In this document: piece after piece, positions 34,105-42,478 of the stretch
Numbering within the stretch: the stretch's first letter is position 1
Layout: the number at the start of each line of letters is the position of its first letter
Source: MWDF01 sp964545975
Lineage (GTDB): Bacteria > Bacillota > DTU025 > MWDF01
Length of the DNA: 64,000 bases
NCBI GenBank assembly: GCA_964545975.1
Contig: CAZJHY010000006.1
Span: 10,756 to 74,755 of the forward strand
Reading direction: 5' to 3'
The notes under the pieces: generated by a model
The model's database searches: none
Told to the model about the DNA's origin: nothing
The model's input: only the letters and a program-made list of their open reading frames with translations
Program-made: the position numbers and the translations under genes

Positions 34105-34787
34105 AGCATGCCTCCCTCCTTCAAGGCCTTATAGAGGATAAGGCCTGCGGCATACTCCTCCCGGGTGTCAATGTCCGAGAGTATTCCCGGACAGTCGGTC
34201 TGCATGTAGACAGGATCCAATGAATGCAGGAAGTCGCGCAGGGTCTCAAATGGTGCACCGGCTATAAGAAGGTCCATGGCCGTTCTTCCGATGAGCACGG
34301 GATGGCCGGGCTTTCCCAGGTATTCCGGTACCACGGCATCAGAAACGATATCGAGCATGCTCAGAGGCACATCGCGGCAGACGAGCGGGCAATCTCCGGG
34401 AAGTATGAAGCAGCGGTCCTCCGTTACGGCTTTCAGGCCTGCGAGTACGGAGGAGAGCATACCGCTCTCATAGTCAGGGTTGTATACCGCAGCGGCTTTT
34501 GGTATTCCGGCGATGAGGGACTCTACATGGGAGGGCCTGTATCCTGTCACTACATGGATCCTTGTGCAGACACCAGAAAGGCTGGATACGCTTCGTTCAA
34601 GCATGCTTCTTCCGCCGAAGAGGAAACCCAGCTTGTTCTCCTCTCCGGACCTGGTTGAACGCCCGGCAGCGAGCACGATCCCCTCAACCACAGCATCCGC
34701 CTTCCTTAAGAATGCCTCCGGCTTTTGAGCGGGGCATCCTCGCGAGCCCTCCGGCCAATACTTGCAGATCGAAAGGTCCTTTCGCAT
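34101..34787 (-). CDS. Molybdenum cofactor nucleotidyltransferase, MocA-like
   Basis: A nucleotidyltransferase of the MobA/MocA group, which adds CMP (or GMP) to molybdopterin; the cytosine form is used by xanthine-dehydrogenase-type enzymes. The NTP-binding loop is IVLAAGRSTRSGEENKLGFLFGG, and LPGDCPLV holds the metal-binding Asp. It heads the hydroxylase operon, so it probably makes the cofactor for this enzyme. The frame starts at ATG 34787, giving a 32-residue extension with two Cys (CKYWPEGSRGC); however, AAGGAAGG lies eight bases before an in-frame GTG at 34691, which would give a standard-length protein. The extension has coding-like base usage, so the choice is open. Confidence 0.85.
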   Translation of the reverse strand: MRKDLSICKYWPEGSRGCPAQKPEAFLRKADAVVEGIVLAAGRSTRSGEENKLGFLFGGRSMLERSVSSLSGVCTRIHVVTGYRPSHVESLIAGIPKAAAVYNPDYESGMLSSVLAGLKAVTEDRCFILPGDCPLVCRDVPLSMLDIVSDAVVPEYLGKPGHPVLIGRTAMDLLIAGAPFETLRDFLHSLDPVYMQTDCPGILSDIDTREEYAAGLILYKALKEGGML

Positions 34788-34908
34788 AATCTTCTACCAC
34801 ACGGCAAAGAATCCTTCATTTGTATAGGTTCTCCTGCCTCATGTAGTCTTCACAAGAAGGGAAAAGCCGCATCAGTCAAGAAGGAGACAACCGGAAGGGG
34901 GGATCTGC

Positions 34909-35358
34909 ATGTCTCAGGATAAGACGAAGATAGGAATTATCATCTGCGACAGATATCATAACTGCGGCGGGGGCAAATGCTTCAGGGCGGCCTCAAAAAG
35001 GGAGGGCGCCTTCTCTGAGTATGAGGGGCAGGAGATCGAGATAGCGGCGTTTGCGCACTGCGGCGGATGCCCGGGCGGCAACATCGAGTATGTCCCGGAG
35101 GAGATGAAGAAGAACGGTGTAAGCGTTGTCCACCTTGCGACCGGCATGCTTGTTGGTTACCCGCCCTGCACGAGGATCAGCTACTTCAAGAAGTTCATAG
35201 AGGAAAGATATGGCTTAAGAGTAGTTGTGGGGACGCATCCAATACCGGAGAAGTATTACAAGGTTCACTCGGAGCTCGGCTCGTGGGACTCTGCGCAATG
35301 GCAGGAGCTCATCGCTCCGACCCTTTGTGACCAGGACACCAGGCTTTCATACGATTAA
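34909..35358 (+). CDS. CGGC domain protein (putative metal-binding)
   Basis: A 149-residue CGGC-domain protein. It has the defining HCGGCPGGN motif near the middle, a Cys-rich segment RYHNCGGGKCFRA near residue 20, and CTRISYFKKFIEERYGL with a further Cys after PP. The several Cys and His residues suggest a metal or iron-sulfur site; no function has been shown for the family to my knowledge. GGGGGATCTGC precedes ATG 34909. It converges on the NifX-like gene and lies between the molybdenum hydroxylase operon and the Mrp gene, a setting rich in metal-cofactor proteins. Confidence 0.85.
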   Translation: MSQDKTKIGIIICDRYHNCGGGKCFRAASKREGAFSEYEGQEIEIAAFAHCGGCPGGNIEYVPEEMKKNGVSVVHLATGMLVGYPPCTRISYFKKFIEERYGLRVVVGTHPIPEKYYKVHSELGSWDSAQWQELIAPTLCDQDTRLSYD

Positions 35359-35404
35359 CGGCGATTGTTTGGCGGTATCCGGAGGATGCCGCCCATTTTT
35401 ACGA

Positions 35405-35758
35405 TTAACCCCTGCAGCCCTGACCCTGCTCATGCACGCACGGATCGACGCCTTTGGCAAGCTCTCCTCTGATGTATGCAGCCAAGGCCATGTGCGCCTC
35501 GCCGGTTGCTCCTGAGTATACTTCGATTCCCATATCTGCGAGAAGGCTAATGGCCTTCTCCCCAATTCCTCCGACGATTACTGCATCGACCCCGAGCCCC
35601 TTCAGGAAGCCCGGAAGGTCGCAGCTGTCGTGCGGCGGGCACAGGACGGATTCTCTCATGTCGAGCACGCTGCCGGTAATCCTGAATACCTCGAAGCACT
35701 CGCTGTGCCCGAAGTGCCCGCTTACCTTGCCTGCTGTCGTAGCCACGGCGATCTTCAT
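35405..35758 (-). CDS. NifX/NifB-type dinitrogenase iron-molybdenum cofactor-binding family protein
   Basis: A 117-residue member of the small NifX-like family (Nitro_FeMo-Co domain). The N terminus MKIAVATTAGKVSGHFGHSECFEVF contains the family GHFGHS segment, and AVIVGGIGEKAISLL is the second conserved part. Most such proteins outside nitrogen fixers have unknown roles in iron-sulfur or molybdenum metabolism. The C-terminal tail CVHEQGQGC carries two Cys and a His. It lies 36 bases downstream of the Mrp-type ATPase gene on the same strand, a pairing seen in many anaerobes. Confidence 0.9.
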   Translation of the reverse strand: MKIAVATTAGKVSGHFGHSECFEVFRITGSVLDMRESVLCPPHDSCDLPGFLKGLGVDAVIVGGIGEKAISLLADMGIEVYSGATGEAHMALAAYIRGELAKGVDPCVHEQGQGCRG

Positions 35759-35793
35759 TGCTTTCCTCCCTTATCAGGCTTGATGTTCACTGT

Positions 35794-36540
35794 TCAGGCA
35801 GATTCTATCAAGTCAGCGATCGCTGGAAGATCGGCTGACTCGGCAAGCTCTATGTCCCCGGCGTCGGCAAGTTCGGTAAGCTTGGGATCGATCGGCAGCT
35901 TAACCATAGGCTGGGGAAGGCCTGAAGTCTCCCCTCCGTCTCCGAATGGCCTGATTACCGTATCACAGCATGGGCATTTTACGTAGCTCATGTTCTGCAC
36001 TGTCCCCAGCATGGGCACATTCATCGTCTCGGCCATCCTCACCGACTTGCCGACGATGAGCTTGGCCAACCCTTGCGGGGTTGTGACCATCACAAGGCCG
36101 TCGAGAGGCACGGACTGCATGAGCGACAGGGGGATGTCGCCTGTTCCGGGCGGCATGTCTATGAGAAGGTAGTCGAGCCTGCCCCAGTTAACATCGTTCC
36201 AGAACTGCATCACGACTCCAGCAAGTATCGGGCCCCTCCATATCACGGGGTCACTCTCCTCATCCATAAGCAGGTTCAAAGATACGATCTCGATTCCGAG
36301 CTTCCTTGTCGCCGCAGGTATTATCCTCTCATCGTCGGTTGCCAGCCTGCCTTTCAGGCCGAACATCCTTGGGATTGAAGGGCCGGTGATGTCCGCGTCT
36401 AGTATTCCTATACTGAAACCTTTCCTTGCCAGCGCCACTGCTGCCAAAGCGGTGACGGAGGATTTGCCGACCCCGCCCTTTCCGCTCATCACTCCTACTA
36501 CTTTTTTGATGTTTTCCTTTCTTACGGGTGGTTCAAGCAT
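35794..36540 (-). CDS. Mrp/NBP35-family P-loop ATPase (iron-sulfur carrier)
   Basis: A cytosolic ATPase of the Mrp/NBP35 family, which holds and transfers [4Fe-4S] clusters. The deviant Walker A is VMSGKGGVGKSSV, the switch region is LIDMPPGTGD, and the bridging cluster site is KCPCC (CxxC-type), all intact. Length 248 is that of the compact bacterial form. The ATG follows GAGAGGAG by eight bases. A leader of about 240 bases precedes it, downstream of a perfect consensus promoter. With the NifX-like gene it forms a two-gene unit devoted to metal cofactors. Confidence 0.93.
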   Translation of the reverse strand: MLEPPVRKENIKKVVGVMSGKGGVGKSSVTALAAVALARKGFSIGILDADITGPSIPRMFGLKGRLATDDERIIPAATRKLGIEIVSLNLLMDEESDPVIWRGPILAGVVMQFWNDVNWGRLDYLLIDMPPGTGDIPLSLMQSVPLDGLVMVTTPQGLAKLIVGKSVRMAETMNVPMLGTVQNMSYVKCPCCDTVIRPFGDGGETSGLPQPMVKLPIDPKLTELADAGDIELAESADLPAIADLIESA

Positions 36541-36779
36541 CTGCTGCGCTCCTCTCGGTCAATAACAGGAAGATCATCCTGCGTAAGTACTGATATCACA
36601 ATAAGGCGGGGGCATAAGGCTTTCGGTAGCCCTGTCGGGATTCATCCGATCACTTCTTGAGGGCTGCCTAAACCTGAAGGGCCCTTAAGGATCCGGATCA
36701 TCTTCAGATGCGATTGCCTATCGGTCTATGCGGCGCCCATCCCATAGAAATTTGTACTCCTCTTATAAGTGTAGATTGC
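36541..36779 (-). promoter_or_regulatory. Long leader region before the mrp-type gene with a possible short reading frame
   Basis: Transcription from the promoter at 36786-36814 would give about 240 bases of leader. It contains an AGAGGAG site and an ATG (complement of 36743-36745) that opens a 13-codon frame, MGWAPHRPIGNRI, as well as short inverted repeats such as AAGGGCCCTT. I cannot match it to a known riboswitch. It may hold a regulatory RNA or a leader peptide. The length suggests control after transcription starts. Confidence 0.4.
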
Positions 36780-36785
36780 ATCTAT

Positions 36786-36814
36786 ATTATAATAGCAATA
36801 GCATCGAATGTCAA
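36786..36814 (-). promoter_or_regulatory. Perfect consensus sigma70 promoter toward the mrp-type gene
   Basis: On the minus strand TTGACA (complement of 36809-36814) and TATAAT (complement of 36786-36791) are separated by exactly 17 bases, a full consensus match. Expected start is near 36779. It directly follows the fabD-side hairpin, so it opens a fresh transcription unit. Confidence 0.88.
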
Positions 36815-36836
36815 TGCCGGGTGGTTTCCCGGCGTT
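36813..36836 (-). terminator. Hairpin between fabD and the next promoter
   Basis: AATGCCGGG and CCCGGCGTT pair over nine bases (one G-U) around TGGTTT. Read on the minus strand it follows fabD by about 125 bases and abuts the -35 box of the mrp-type promoter, so it probably insulates the two units. The T-run is short. Confidence 0.5.
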
Positions 36837-36959
36837 GGCCCAACAAGGAGCTTACGCCTCGGAAAGAACAGCTTTCAGGGGAGTGCTGCTAGATGTACAA
36901 GGGAGATCATTCGGGCTTCCTTGGGGATGAAAAGGGGCAATAAGCTGACACTTCGCTTC

Positions 36960-37883
36960 TCAACCGTCAGATCTGTGCAGAATAGCCTCAAGCTCCTCCG
37001 GGGTCTCTGCATTCATCACCTTAACATCCCGCGATATCCGCCTTATCATGCCTGAAAGGGTCCTGGAGGGGCCAAGCTCCACGAACTCCTCATACCCGTC
37101 CCGTATCATGCCCTCAACAAGACCCTGCCATCTTACCGGGCTGAGCATCTGGAGGGGGAAGTACTCCTCTGGCTTCCTGGTGAAGTCCATAAGCGCGCCG
37201 GTCAGGTTGGAGTAAAGCTCGATTTGCGGGGACCTCCAGTTCATGCCGGCAAGCTTGTTTGCGAAGCCATCGGCTGCCGGAGCCATCAGCCTGCTGTGGA
37301 ATGCGGCGTTCACATTGAGCCTGTTGGCCTTGTACCCTTTGGATGAAAGGTCAGCCGCGGCCTTTGCGCACGCAGCGTCCTCGCCGGCTATGACTACCTG
37401 CCCCGGGCAGTTGAAGTTCACCATCTCGCAGTAGCCGCCGGATCCTCGAATCGCCTCTCTGATTGCCGGCTCATCTGCCCCAAGTATCGCATACATTGCC
37501 CCTGAGCTTGCTTCGGCCTCATGCTGCATGGTCATCGCCCGTGCAGCTATCATCCTTGCCGCATCCTCGATTCCGAGGGCCCCTGAGGCGCAGACTGCCG
37601 TGCACTCGCCAAGGGAGAAGCCTGCTGCGGCCTCAGCCTTCCCGCCCATCATCCTGAAGGCCTCATAGCAGGCCAGGCTGTGGGCGAATATGGCGGGTTG
37701 CGCCGCACCGGTCTTTCCGAGCACATGCGCAGAGGACCCGAAGCTGGCATCTGCGACGTCAAATCCCACGGAATCTGAGATTTTCGAGTACAGGGACCTG
37801 ATCTCCTCATATCTATCGTAAAGGCCCTTGCCCATACCCTCCTTCTGCGCACCCTGGCCAGGAAAAATTACAGCCCTTTTCAT
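36960..37883 (-). CDS. fabD: Malonyl-CoA:ACP transacylase FabD
   Basis: Loads malonyl groups from CoA onto acyl carrier protein for fatty acid elongation. The N terminus AVIFPGQGAQKEGMGKGLY is the family hallmark, the nucleophilic Ser lies in GFSLGECTAV and the catalytic His in NAAFHSRLMAP. I start it at the ATG complementary to 37881-37883, giving 307 residues, the usual length; the frame remains open 38 codons upstream into the promoter region with no plausible protein. It is transcribed away from fabH, so the two arms of the fatty acid cluster share the control region 37884-38018. Confidence 0.95.
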   Translation of the reverse strand: MKRAVIFPGQGAQKEGMGKGLYDRYEEIRSLYSKISDSVGFDVADASFGSSAHVLGKTGAAQPAIFAHSLACYEAFRMMGGKAEAAAGFSLGECTAVCASGALGIEDAARMIAARAMTMQHEAEASSGAMYAILGADEPAIREAIRGSGGYCEMVNFNCPGQVVIAGEDAACAKAAADLSSKGYKANRLNVNAAFHSRLMAPAADGFANKLAGMNWRSPQIELYSNLTGALMDFTRKPEEYFPLQMLSPVRWQGLVEGMIRDGYEEFVELGPSRTLSGMIRRISRDVKVMNAETPEELEAILHRSDG

Positions 37884-37925
37884 GAAGCTAAACGCCCCTT
37901 TCAGAAAAAATTCCCTACATTTGCC

Positions 37926-37954
37926 TTGACACTTGCCTTGCACCTGAATATAGT
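37926..37954 (+). promoter_or_regulatory. Promoter of the fabH-acpP operon
   Basis: TTGACA (37926-37931) and TATAGT (37949-37954) are 17 bases apart, a near-perfect match. The sequence TTGACACT recurs at 37971-37978, 45 bases further on, and TTTGA/TCAAA form a loose inverted repeat around the start region; either could be a regulator site. The divergent fabD promoter must lie in the same 135 bases. Confidence 0.8.
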
Positions 37955-38018
37955 TTGAATATCGTACTTTTTGACACTCAAATGATAAAGCCGTCAAGGC
38001 GGATAAGCAAGAGGTGAT

Positions 38019-39008
38019 ATGTTGAGAGCGTCGATAGCAGGTACGGGAAGCTCAGTTCCGAAAAGGGTTGTAGACAACGCCGAGATGGCGTCCCTGGTAG
38101 ACACCACGGACGAATGGATAAGGACCAGGACCGGCATCAGGGAAAGAAGGGTCAGCGACGGGCAGAGCACATGGCAGATGGCGGAAGAGGCTGCCAAGGC
38201 TGCGCTTAAGGATGCCGGAATGAAAGCCTCAGAGCTCGACCTGATAGTCGTAAGCACGGTGACGCCTGACTATTACACGCCGTCTGTCTCCTGCATCCTT
38301 CAGGGAAGGCTCGGCGCCGCAAGGGCGGCGGCATTTGATATAAATGCCGCGTGCAGCGGGTTTGTTTATGGCTTGGATGTCTGTGCCAGATACATTGAAT
38401 CAGGGCGGGTCGGCAAAGCTCTCCTGGTCTGCGCTGAATCTCTTACCAAGATAACGGACTACACGGACAGGAACACATGCGTCCTTTTCGGAGACGGTGC
38501 AGGGGCGGTTGTCCTAAAGGCAACCGAGTCTGGAGGCATACTGGACACTATCATCGCAGCTGACGGGAACGGGGCGGCCATGCTCACTGCAAAGGCGCTT
38601 CCGGCGGCCAATCCCTTCAGCCCCGAGCCCGGGCCTGACATACTTGATTCAAGGGCCGACCGCTTCATAGCCATGGACGGCAAGGAAGTCTACAAATTCG
38701 CTGTCAAGGCCATGCCCGAGGCCATAGACAGGGTGCTGGCTCAAGCGGGCAGGAGCATCGGCGAGGTAGCCTACATAATCCCCCATCAGGCCAACATCAG
38801 GATAATCGAATCGGTGATAGAGAAGTACGGGCTGGATCCGGACAAGGTTCTCATCACGCTGGACAAGTACGGCAACACATCGAGCGCAAGCATTCCAACG
38901 GGCCTTGACGAGCTTAACAAGGCAGGAAAGCTGAAGCGCGGGGACCTGGTCCTTGCAGTAGGCTTCGGCGCGGGGCTTACCTACGGGTCGGCCCTCATCG
39001 AATGGTAG
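38019..39008 (+). CDS. fabH: Beta-ketoacyl-ACP synthase III FabH
   Basis: Starts fatty acid synthesis by condensing an acyl-CoA primer with malonyl-ACP. The catalytic triad is complete: Cys in FDINAACSGFVYGLD, His in IIPHQANIRII and Asn in YGNTSSASIP. The ACP-docking and CoA regions look normal and 329 residues is standard. AAGAGGTGAT precedes ATG 38019. It is the first gene of a six-gene operon whose next gene starts only a few bases after its stop. Confidence 0.96.
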   Translation: MLRASIAGTGSSVPKRVVDNAEMASLVDTTDEWIRTRTGIRERRVSDGQSTWQMAEEAAKAALKDAGMKASELDLIVVSTVTPDYYTPSVSCILQGRLGAARAAAFDINAACSGFVYGLDVCARYIESGRVGKALLVCAESLTKITDYTDRNTCVLFGDGAGAVVLKATESGGILDTIIAADGNGAAMLTAKALPAANPFSPEPGPDILDSRADRFIAMDGKEVYKFAVKAMPEAIDRVLAQAGRSIGEVAYIIPHQANIRIIESVIEKYGLDPDKVLITLDKYGNTSSASIPTGLDELNKAGKLKRGDLVLAVGFGAGLTYGSALIEW

Positions 39009-39019
39009 GAGGGATAGGT

Positions 39020-39970
39020 TTGGTCACAAGGGTGACGGAGCTTCTCGGAATAGCACACCCGGTACTTCAGGGGGGCATGGCTTGGGTCGCTGACGCAAGC
39101 CTTGCGGCAGCGGTATCGGAAGCAGGAGGGCTCGGCATAATCGCAGGCGGTGCGGCACCGGCCGACATCATAGGAGCCGAGATAGAAAAGGTGAGGCAGA
39201 GGACTTCAAAGCCTTTCGGGGTCAATATCATGCTCATGAGCCCGTTTGCCGAGGATATCGCAAAGCTGGCTGAGCAGGAGCGCGTCCCGGTGATAACCAC
39301 CGGGGCCGGAAGCCCGGGGAAGTTCATCGAGAAGTGGAAGGCTGCAGGATCCAAGGTGATACCCGTGGTGCCCTCCGTTGCGCTTGCCTTGAGGATGCAG
39401 CGCATGGGGGCGGATGCGGTAATCGCGGAGGGGACGGAATCCGGCGGGCACATAGGGGAAAGTACAACGATGTCTCTTGTACCACAGGTGGTGGATGCGG
39501 TGGAAGTTCCGGTAATCGCAGCAGGAGGCATAGCAGACGGCAGGGGTATGGCGGCCGCAATCTGTCTGGGCGCTGAGGGAGTGCAATGCGGGACTGCGTT
39601 TCTGGTAGCCACCGAATGCGCTATACATCCGATGTACAAGCAGAAGGTCCTGTCGGCAAACGACACTGATACGGTAGTGACGGGCAGAAGTGTCGGAAGG
39701 CCGGTAAGGTCTCTAAGGACGCAGTTTTCGAGGCACTTCTCCGAGCTGGAGAAGGCGGGAGCGACTGCAGACCAGCTGGAGGCCGAAGCTGCTGGGTCGT
39801 TGAGGCGCGCGGTCAAGGAGGGCGACATGGGCCTCGGCACATTCATGGCCGGGCAAGTTGCAGGGCTCATCAAGTGCGAGTGCACCTGCGAGGAGATAAT
39901 CAATCGATTGGTAAGCGGGGCAGAGAAGGTACTTGCCTCAAGGTGCCGCCGCTTCTCATCTGGTGGCTAG
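39020..39970 (+). CDS. fabK: Enoyl-ACP reductase II FabK
   Basis: FMN-dependent enoyl-ACP reductase that completes each elongation cycle, replacing FabI. The protein begins LLGIAHPVLQGGMAWV and shows the nitronate-monooxygenase/FabK barrel marks GGLGIIAGG, FGVNIMLM, GTESGGHIGE, AAGGIADGRGMAAAICLGAEGVQCGTAFLVATE. Position inside the fab operon makes FabK more likely than a stand-alone nitronate monooxygenase. The ribosome site TAGGAGG overlaps the fabH stop and is seven bases ahead of a TTG at 39020, which I take as start; ATG 39002 would place the site inside the gene. No FabI is seen in the window. Confidence 0.93.
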   Translation: MVTRVTELLGIAHPVLQGGMAWVADASLAAAVSEAGGLGIIAGGAAPADIIGAEIEKVRQRTSKPFGVNIMLMSPFAEDIAKLAEQERVPVITTGAGSPGKFIEKWKAAGSKVIPVVPSVALALRMQRMGADAVIAEGTESGGHIGESTTMSLVPQVVDAVEVPVIAAGGIADGRGMAAAICLGAEGVQCGTAFLVATECAIHPMYKQKVLSANDTDTVVTGRSVGRPVRSLRTQFSRHFSELEKAGATADQLEAEAAGSLRRAVKEGDMGLGTFMAGQVAGLIKCECTCEEIINRLVSGAEKVLASRCRRFSSGG

Positions 39971-40015
39971 GGTAATCAGGGACAGAATGAGGTTTGGAGG
40001 AATCGGGAGGAGAGC

Positions 40016-40759
40016 ATGGTCACGACAGCGATAGTCACGGGCTCATCCAGGGGAATTGGCCTTGCTGTGGCGAAACGGCTTGCCGCCGGAGGGATGAACG
40101 TGGCGATGAACTACAAATCGGACAGGGATGCGGCCGAGAAAGCGCTGGAGGAAGTCCTGTCAGACGCCTCGGAAGGTGCGAAGGCCGTGCTCATAAGGGC
40201 CGATGTGTCAGTGCCTGAGGAATGCGCAAGGCTTGCGGAGACTGCCGCCTCTGAGCTGGGGCAGGTCGGAGTGCTCGTAAACAATGCCGGCATAACCAGA
40301 GACGGGCTTCTCATACGTATGGGAGCGGAATCGTTCGACGATGTGATGAAAACCAACCTTTACTCGGCCTTCCATATGATGAGGGCCGTGACCCCCGCGA
40401 TGATGAGGGCAAGGCGTGGAAGCATCATCAACATGTCGTCTGTGGCGGGGACGAAAGGAAACCCGGGCCAGGCTAACTACAGCGCCTCTAAAGCGGGGCT
40501 CATTGGGCTGACGTTATCCGCAGCGAAGGAATTGGGCTCAAGGGGCATAAGGGTGAATGCGGTGGCACCAGGCTTCATAGTCACTGATATGACGGCAAAG
40601 CTCGGGCAGGAGCATATGAAAGAGGCGATCGGGGCGATAAGCCTCGGAAGGGCGGGCACCCCTGAGGAGGTTGCTGAGCTCGTCTTCTTTCTGGCGGGCG
40701 AAGGTTCATCCTACATTACCGGCCAAGTCATAGGCATTGATGGCGGCCTCAGGATATAG
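40016..40759 (+). CDS. fabG: 3-oxoacyl-ACP reductase FabG
   Basis: NADPH-dependent reductase of the elongation cycle, a classical SDR of 247 residues. The cofactor motif is TGSSRGIG, the strand motif VLVNNAG, the catalytic Ser in NMSSVAGT and Tyr-Lys in YSASK, ending with GSSYITGQVIGIDGG, the FabG signature. AGGAGAGC precedes ATG 40016. The next gene starts nine bases after its stop. A 45-base gap to fabK is the largest in the operon. Confidence 0.95.
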   Translation: MVTTAIVTGSSRGIGLAVAKRLAAGGMNVAMNYKSDRDAAEKALEEVLSDASEGAKAVLIRADVSVPEECARLAETAASELGQVGVLVNNAGITRDGLLIRMGAESFDDVMKTNLYSAFHMMRAVTPAMMRARRGSIINMSSVAGTKGNPGQANYSASKAGLIGLTLSAAKELGSRGIRVNAVAPGFIVTDMTAKLGQEHMKEAIGAISLGRAGTPEEVAELVFFLAGEGSSYITGQVIGIDGGLRI

Positions 40760-40768
40760 GAGGGGGCA

Positions 40769-42004
40769 ATGAGAAGAGTCGCGATAACGGGCATAGGGGC
40801 GATATCCCCGATAGGAAACGGCGCAGAGGAGGTATTCGAGGCCATAAGGACCGGGGAAAGCGGCATAGGAAGGCTTGAAGGCATGAGGACCGATGACCTG
40901 GGGACGGATATCGCAGCCCAGGTCAAGGGATTCGAGCCCGGTGACTGGTTCGACAGGAGAGAGGCAAGGCGAATGGACAGGTTCACCCAGTTCGCCCTGG
41001 CAGCATCACTGGACGCTTACAGGGATTCAGGGCTTGCCGAGGGCGCCTATGAGCCTCAGAGGTGCGGCGCCTACATAGGAAGCGGAATAGGCGGGATAAC
41101 CACCCTCGAGGAGGAGCACGCAAAGCTCATGGAGAAGGGTCCGTCAAGGGTTTCCGCCCTGTTCATACCCATGCTCATAGGCAATATGGCGGCCGGCAAC
41201 GTTTCGGCAAGGTTCGGTTTCAGGGGGGCCAGCATGAGCGTGGTGACCGCCTGCGCCTCCGGGGCCAACTCCATAGGCGAGGCGATGAGGGCGATAAGGC
41301 ACGGGTATCTAGACATGGCCCTTGCAGGAGGCACCGAGGCGCCTCTTACCAGGACATCAATCGCGGGCTTCAGGAACATGACCGCCCTTTCTCAGGCGAC
41401 AGACCCTGCTTCCGCCAGCACCCCGTTCGATAAAAGGAGAAGCGGCTTCGTGATAGGGGAGGGAGCCGCAGTGCTTACCCTTGAGGACATGGAAAGCGCG
41501 ATAAAGAGGGGAGCGAGGATCTACGCTGAGGTGGCGGGCTATTCCGCTACCGACGACGCCTACCACATCACAAGCCCCGATCCGGAGGGAAGGGGAGCGT
41601 CTGAGGCGATGAAGCTTGCGATACGGGATGCAGGGCTTGCGCTTTCAGACATCGGGTACATAAACGCCCATGGCACCAGCACGCCTCTTAATGACAAGTA
41701 TGAGACGGTTGCAATAAAGAAAGCCTTCGGGGACCTGGCATACTCCATACCGGTAAGCTCTACGAAGTCGGTCACCGGCCACCTGCTGGGTGCGGCAGGC
41801 GCCATAGAAGCTGTAATCACGGCCCTCGCCCTGCAAAGGAACCTTCTTCCCCCCACCATGAACTATGAGGAGGAGGATCCGGACTGCGACCTTGACTATG
41901 TGCCCAATGGGGCGAGGACGGGCGACATCAAGGCTGCGATCAGCAACTCCCTGGGCTTCGGCGGGCATAACGCCTGCCTCGCCTTGAAGAAGGTGCCTGC
42001 ATGA
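40769..42004 (+). CDS. fabF: Beta-ketoacyl-ACP synthase II FabF
   Basis: Elongating condensing enzyme. The nucleophilic Cys lies in VVTACASGANSIGEA and the two catalytic His residues in INAHGTSTPLND and KSVTGHLLGAAG; the C-terminal NSLGFGGHNACLAL closes the thiolase fold. 411 residues is the usual length. AGGAGGGGGCA precedes ATG 40769 and the stop overlaps the next start (ATGATG). In a cluster with a single FabF it may carry both FabB and FabF functions. Confidence 0.96.
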   Translation: MRRVAITGIGAISPIGNGAEEVFEAIRTGESGIGRLEGMRTDDLGTDIAAQVKGFEPGDWFDRREARRMDRFTQFALAASLDAYRDSGLAEGAYEPQRCGAYIGSGIGGITTLEEEHAKLMEKGPSRVSALFIPMLIGNMAAGNVSARFGFRGASMSVVTACASGANSIGEAMRAIRHGYLDMALAGGTEAPLTRTSIAGFRNMTALSQATDPASASTPFDKRRSGFVIGEGAAVLTLEDMESAIKRGARIYAEVAGYSATDDAYHITSPDPEGRGASEAMKLAIRDAGLALSDIGYINAHGTSTPLNDKYETVAIKKAFGDLAYSIPVSSTKSVTGHLLGAAGAIEAVITALALQRNLLPPTMNYEEEDPDCDLDYVPNGARTGDIKAAISNSLGFGGHNACLALKKVPA

Positions 42005-42465
42005 TGCTTTCGGAGCTGTCGGTTGGTGAGAACATCGGAGCCGCCACTGCGGATGAGATCAGGAATGTGCTTCCCCACAGGGAGCCGTTCCTGCTAATCG
42101 ACAGGGTTGTTTCCTGCAAGCCGGGCAGTTTCGCCGTATGCGAGACGGATGTCACGGGAGAACAGGATTACTTCAGGGGACATTTCCCCGGGGAGCCCGT
42201 AATGCCGGGAGTTCTTATCATAGAGGCTTTGGCGCAGGCCGGCGGATACGCGATACTTTGCAAAGAGGAGTTCAAAGGAAGAATCGGCTTCCTTGCGGCG
42301 GTCGAGAACGCGAGATTCAGGAAGAAGGTGGTTCCGGAGGGCATATTGAGGCTTGAGACGGAGATAACCAGGATTACAGGACCATTCGCCAAGGCTAGAG
42401 GCAAAGCCTATTTCCAGGGCGAGCTGGCAGCCGAGGCTGATATGACATTTGCCATAGGCAAGTAA
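42001..42465 (+). CDS. fabZ: 3-hydroxyacyl-ACP dehydratase FabZ
   Basis: Hot-dog-fold dehydratase that removes water from 3-hydroxyacyl-ACP. The active-site His is in YFRGHFPGEPVMPGVL and the Glu/Asp helix in IIEALAQAGGY. The N terminus IRNVLPHREPFLLIDRV is the standard FabZ opening. 154 residues is slightly long because of a short leading segment. It starts within the fabF stop codon and ends 13 bases before acpP. Confidence 0.95.
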   Translation: MMLSELSVGENIGAATADEIRNVLPHREPFLLIDRVVSCKPGSFAVCETDVTGEQDYFRGHFPGEPVMPGVLIIEALAQAGGYAILCKEEFKGRIGFLAAVENARFRKKVVPEGILRLETEITRITGPFAKARGKAYFQGELAAEADMTFAIGK

Positions 42466-42478
42466 GGAGGAACGAAGG

